From positions 1,654,501 through 1,718,500 of the forward strand of contig NC_092571.1 in the NCBI RefSeq assembly GCF_037975245.1: a stretch of DNA of 64,000 bases, written 5' to 3'. The notes under the pieces are model-generated. The model had not been told where the DNA came from, searched no databases, and worked only from the letters and a program-made list of their open reading frames with translations. Origin of the DNA: Apostichopus japonicus. Its lineage: Eukaryota > Echinodermata > Holothuroidea > Aspidochirotida > Stichopodidae. The position numbers and the translations under genes were made by a program. This document shows positions 60,466 through 64,000 of the stretch, piece by piece. Numbering within the stretch: position 1 is the first letter of the stretch; every line of letters begins with the position of its first letter.

Positions 60466-60640
60466 AGCTTTAAGCTTGCATTGTGCTTCCTTCAGGTGGT
60501 TTGGAAGTTCTAGGCACGGTTGGCCAAACCCACCTAGATTTGGCTCCTTTGGTCAGAGGTTTGTCAAGGTCAGTACAAAACGTATGATAGTTCACTCTGG
60601 CACAGAAATCACATGACACGGACTTTACCGCATCTTCTTG

Positions 60641-61860
60641 TGGATAAACACAAAAACTACAATACTGGGCTGGTCATCTCCTTAAGCAGAATCCGTTAGA
60701 ATAGACTTGTTTGAAAATTGCTGGACTGTGGCGTTGGTTGCCATGGTTACGTCAGGAACATAGGATCAAGTTCTCAAAGCTGTAGTACAGTATAGTGCTC
60801 TAGCTACGGACTTGGAGTATAGGACAACACTGCTTGAATAGAAGAATATGGTTAGGCTTGATTTGCGACAGCGGTGTGTAAGTTAAGGCTGGAAGATATC
60901 CAGGATAATTGTCCTTCGTAGCGTGAAATAAATCCTAGCAGTAGCATTAAACACTGTTCAAAGTTCTCCTTCAATTCTGCTTCATCCAAATTTGGGCTGA
61001 TTCTCTCCTTTATACTGTATATAGGCCAAAGCAAGCCATTCATTACATGCCAATTCATAAGACTGAATACTACCCTGATCTTGGATTGACCAAGCCTTGT
61101 AGTATACTTGGTCCCATGTACCATAGCTCAGCCAGCTGGGACAATTTCTAATGCTAACACCACTCTGTACTGTACTCACCAATCATGCTCCAAAGCACTT
61201 GTACTGACAGTATGAACAGTTCCTAACCTTAATACAGGTCTGACAGTTCACATGACATTCATGCTGCTCATACCGTCAGTACTTTTAAGTGCACTGAAGC
61301 AGGACAGTACAGAAAATGTTGCCCCAACTGGACGAATGTGGCTCCCAATTATCCACACCCTCTCTAATGAATATCCATAGGAAATGTTCGTTTGTGAAGG
61401 ATGCATTTGCAGAGAAAGCGTGTTCTTTTGTTCATGGAAATGTACTTTCTACATATCCTTACAAACCTACAGTAGCTGTGATAATAAGCATTCATGATGA
61501 TGCATATGGGTCAATCCATGCCAAATCAACAGATTTTTGGGTCGATTCCACATCCAGCCTCTCAGAATCGCCTGAAATTGATATGGTGTCTTGCCACATG
61601 TCTCAAAGGATGAAATTGAGCAAAAAAACTTTTAAAAACTTTTGGTTGCTAGGATACGGCCATGCCTAGCAACCAAATCCAGGTTGTAGTTTAAGAGCCC
61701 TAAATTTTTCCTCAAGTTTGGAGGCAACTTTTGCATAAATGGAAAGTATTTTATACATCTGATAATGCAGATATTGTGGAAAACATCTGACCAGTCTTCT
61801 CATTTAGCTAATTTTAAGGAAAATTTACGGTCTAATTTTTTTGTATTAAACAAGTAACTA
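60641..61860. other. Region between the two retroelements
   Basis: No recognised gene. Minus-strand frames at 60,852-61,182 (KAWSIQDQGSIQSYELACNE; ELKENFEQCLMLLLGFISR) look slightly protein-like but are in different frames and unidentified. 61,490-61,760 has the look of an interspersed repeat and contains a 13-bp hairpin at 61,641-61,677. Confidence 0.4.
61641..61677. repeat. 13-bp perfect inverted repeat
   Basis: tttggttgctagg (61,641-61,653) and cctagcaaccaaa (61,665-61,677) with an 11-nt loop. Sits in a longer stretch that resembles a dispersed non-coding repeat. Confidence 0.9.
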
Positions 61861-61872
61861 AAATGTAGAGTG

Positions 61873-62687
61873 TCAGAAAAGTAACAGGCGAAGAACGTAG
61901 TTGGTGTTTTCCACGCTGCCGCCTTGAGGATGTCCTCTATCGGGATACCGGCAAAGAGAGCTATGGATGTCGTGAGCTCTTTGCTGGGTAGCCTCCTTTG
62001 TGAAAGGGCGGATCATCTCTACTAGCCATCGGAATAGGGTATCCTTGGAGGCCAATGTGTAAGGGGCTCGTGGTAGGATGAAAAGAGAGGTTGTTTGTCT
62101 CAATTTCTCTGTCCTGTTAAGTACCACTTCAGTGCCCTAACTAGACACCATCGTCTGTCCTCGGCCACTGATGAAAGGGTCTTGATTTCAGGGATGAAGA
62201 TGTCCCCAGGCAAGAATGTCAAGACCTGGTTCTTGGCGATGAAGGACGGGTCTGGAACCATCCTCACTCAATGGCTCTCCAATCCGATGTGGTTCTGCTT
62301 GGTTGTTAGGGCATAGAGGCAGCTCCTCCTTCTTGCTGACACTACCACGATGAGGAATAGCGTATTCTTTGTACAGTAAGAGCAGCCAAGGAAGCGTTCA
62401 CCATTGGTTCGTGTGGTGGCCCTGCCAGGGCATGCAGAACTGCTGAGAGCCCCCAGGAGGGGGCTAACCGTCTGACTCGTGGGCGGCGATTAGCCATGCC
62501 TTTGATGAGCTGGGCGATGTCTGGGCTATTGCTCGGCTTGGAGCTGTCTGGAAAGCCCTGGTGGATGGCAGCGATAGCCGACCTGTAGTTCTTGATTGTT
62601 GAGACCTGTTTGCCTTCTCAGAAGAGTGAGAGGATGAACTCGGCCACTTGTGCTAAAGAGGCCTCAGCAAGCAGTATTTGCCTAGGT
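61873..62687 (-). pseudogene. DIRS-like tyrosine recombinase, broken
   Basis: Contains a core-binding part (VSTIKNYRSAIAAIHQGF), a middle (IAQLIKGMANRRPRVRRLAP) and the catalytic end (SKDTLFRWLVEMIRP, RAHDI, then a frameshift, then IALFAGIPIEDILKAAAWK). The R-H-x-x-R/H-Y set cannot be traced in one frame, so no activity is expected. Confidence 0.7.
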
Positions 62688-63613
62688 CAGCACCACTGTT
62701 CGAACTTCCGCAGGCGGGAATCGTAAGTCGCCGCGGTCATCCCTCTTCTAGCGTTGGCTGCCATCGCGGCAGCTGCCTCCGAAAAACCTCTCTGTTGTAG
62801 GGAAGTCCTGAGAGCTTCCAAGCAACTAATTGTAACCCCTTGATGTCCGGGTGGGAGAGTGTTCCCCGTCTCTGGGACAATAGGTGAGGCTTGTCCAGTA
62901 GGCTCTCTGGGACGTCCATGAGGAGCTGGGGGATCTCCACGAACCAGGGTCTGTGAGGCCAGAACGGGGCTATTAGAATAAACCTGCCCTTGGAGTTCCG
63001 TAACTTCCTGAGAACCTGCCCGATCATGCACAAGGGCGGGAATACGTAGGCCTCCAGGTGGTCCCATGGGAGAGACATGGCGTCTGTTTGATAGGCCTCG
63101 GGATGGAACAGAAGGTCTGGAGTTTGCTGTTCGTGTTTGTTGCAAACAGATCTATCATTGGCTTGCCGAAGTGGAGAAGATTCTGTTGCAAGTTTCCTGT
63201 TCCAGCGTCCATTCATTGGGATCTATATGTCCCCCTGGACAAGGCGTCTGCCATCACGTTGAGCTTGCCCGTAATGTGGGAAGCTCGTAGGATCATACCG
63301 GAGTCCTCGGCCGCTGTTAGCACTTCCCACGCTAACCGGCATAACTTCTCTGATTGGGTGCCCCCCTGTCGGTTGATGTAAGACACCACTGTGGTGTTGT
63401 CCGTAAAAAATTGTGCTTATCGTGCTCTGTACATGTTCGTTGAAGGTCTCCAGGGCTCTCTTGACTGCCATCATCTACAGAATATTGATGTGGAGTGATT
63501 TCTCTGTTGAGGACAACATTCCTCCGGCCGTGCGGTTGCTCCAGTAAGGTAGCTCCGGTAAGAAAGGTATCCCTTGACTCCAATTGTCCAAGTCGAGCCA
63601 CCATCGGAGGCAA
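62687..63613 (-). pseudogene. DIRS-like RNase H and connection region
   Basis: Pieces in three minus frames: 63,613 to 63,474 (RNase H start), 63,474-63,223 (MAVKRALETFNEH), 63,216-62,737 (NSKGRFILIAPFWPHRPWF) and 63,145-62,687 (ARRGMTAATYDSRLRKFEQW). Frame changes every 150-400 bp show it is broken. Confidence 0.75.
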
Positions 63614-64000
63614 GGGTGGTCTCCTCCGACCTGTAGATCGGTGTTGTCTTGTCCGGATCTGCGGGGTTAGTGAACTTCAGAAGGTGCAGTTGTCGGGGTC
63701 ACATGTGCAACCTGCACAATCGGACATCGACCAGGCTGGCCATGAGTCCCAGGGCTCGGAGCCACGTCAGTGATGGTGACTCCTGGTGTGAGATGATTTG
63801 CTGCTTGTTCGTCCTGACCGCAGTGATTCTCTCTTCTGAGGGTCGGGCAACCCTGGCGGAAAAATCCAATATGGTCCCAATCGTCTGGGTTGGAGTCAGT
63901 CGGGACTTTTTTCGTTGACGATCCAGCCCAGTTCTTGGAGGGTTTGGAGCGTTTTGTGGATGTTGTCGGCAGCTTCTGACTGAGAGCCCCCTACCAATAG

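Larger units (their letters stand above)
57605..60640 (-). mobile_element. Non-LTR retrotransposon (LINE), internally deleted
   Basis: Read on the minus strand: an ORF1-like segment with an SGNH-esterase start (ILIAGDSMLRDF, then VILHIGT) at 60,465-60,142 and its His block (DAVHLSQLGSDKL) near 59,880; an apurinic-type endonuclease from 58,914 (LNETFSN...GYNVIRNDRTYRERGG) to about 58,490 (IIIGDFNINLLGG); then the linker before RT (QPKWFNGEIIHAI, NKGDSEAIW, NLVTDPINIANSF) ending near 57,800. RT is missing: the sequence jumps to a 3' end (GPWG/ALGVIKL-type segment, then a taaataaataaa tail near 57,605-57,625). Several stops and frameshifts. Likely CR1/L2-like; the clade is not certain. Confidence 0.8.
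61870..64000 (-). mobile_element. DIRS-like tyrosine-recombinase retrotransposon, decayed, cut by window edge
   Basis: Minus strand, from the right edge inward: the end of a reverse transcriptase (LQTLQELGWIVNEKKS, LTPTQTIGTILDF); RNase H (RDTFLTGATLLEQPHGRRNV, MAVKRALETFNEH, HITGKLNVMADALSRGH); a linker (PMIDLFATNTNS, DAMSLPWDHLEAYVFPP, LIAPFWPHRPWF); a tyrosine recombinase with an N-terminal TAATYDSRLRKFEQWC block (near 62,690) and a C-terminal AHDI ... FAGIPIEDILKAAAWKTPTT block (near 61,900). The order RT-RH-YR is that of DIRS-type elements. Frameshifts and stops interrupt it repeatedly. The terminal repeats were not found. Confidence 0.85.

Noticed and set aside
62687-63918. Plus-strand frames of 60-107 residues at the right edge
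   Set aside because: Antisense shadows of the DIRS-like RT, RNase H and recombinase pieces.

Overview
This is animal nuclear DNA: AT-rich, with dense simple repeats, long introns with GT-AG borders, and coding capacity split into small exons. The retroelement types and intron sizes suggest a marine deuterostome, most likely an echinoderm (perhaps a sea cucumber). That placement is inference; no species marker was recognised. There is no prokaryotic or CRISPR-like content.

Positions 2.1-42.5 kb hold one plus-strand gene, a Rap1 GTPase-activating protein (RAP1GAP family). I could follow it through 20 coding exons whose splice phases all agree, giving a predicted 758-residue protein: a short N-terminus, a GoLoco G-alpha-binding motif split over two 48-nt exons, the RapGAP catalytic domain with its Asn thumb, a Ser-rich tail and a C-terminal coiled coil. 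The introns carry many tandem repeats: a 69-bp minisatellite at 16.1-16.7 kb, a 139-155-bp array at 17.5-18.1 kb, a 17-bp array at 37.2-37.5 kb and a striking array of hairpins at 38.1-38.8 kb. They also hold a TTAA-flanked MITE at 29.6 kb and a tandemly duplicated tRNA-derived SINE at 41 kb.

From about 45.4 kb the minus strand is used by SRPRB, the beta subunit of the signal recognition particle receptor. Only its last two exons are in the window (56,530-56,721 and about 46,782-46,999), and it converges tail to tail with the RAP1GAP gene. The roughly 9.5-kb intron between them is mostly an 8-kb array of a 50-bp satellite (about 47.6-55.7 kb), with degenerate monomers on the left, homogenised monomers in the centre and a higher-order period near 1 kb.

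Upstream of the SRPRB exon (56.7-64 kb, presumably more of its intron) lie two decayed minus-strand retroelements. One is a non-LTR element with an SGNH-type ORF1 and an endonuclease, whose reverse transcriptase region has been deleted down to its 3' tail. The other is a DIRS-like element (end of RT, RNase H, tyrosine recombinase) with frameshifts, cut off by the window edge.

I see no gene cluster that amounts to a new biological system. The most unusual items are the intronic satellite with its higher-order structure, the hairpin array next to a possible alternative C-terminus of the RapGAP, and an altered G5 motif in SRPRB. The two genes are not functionally linked as far as the sequence shows.
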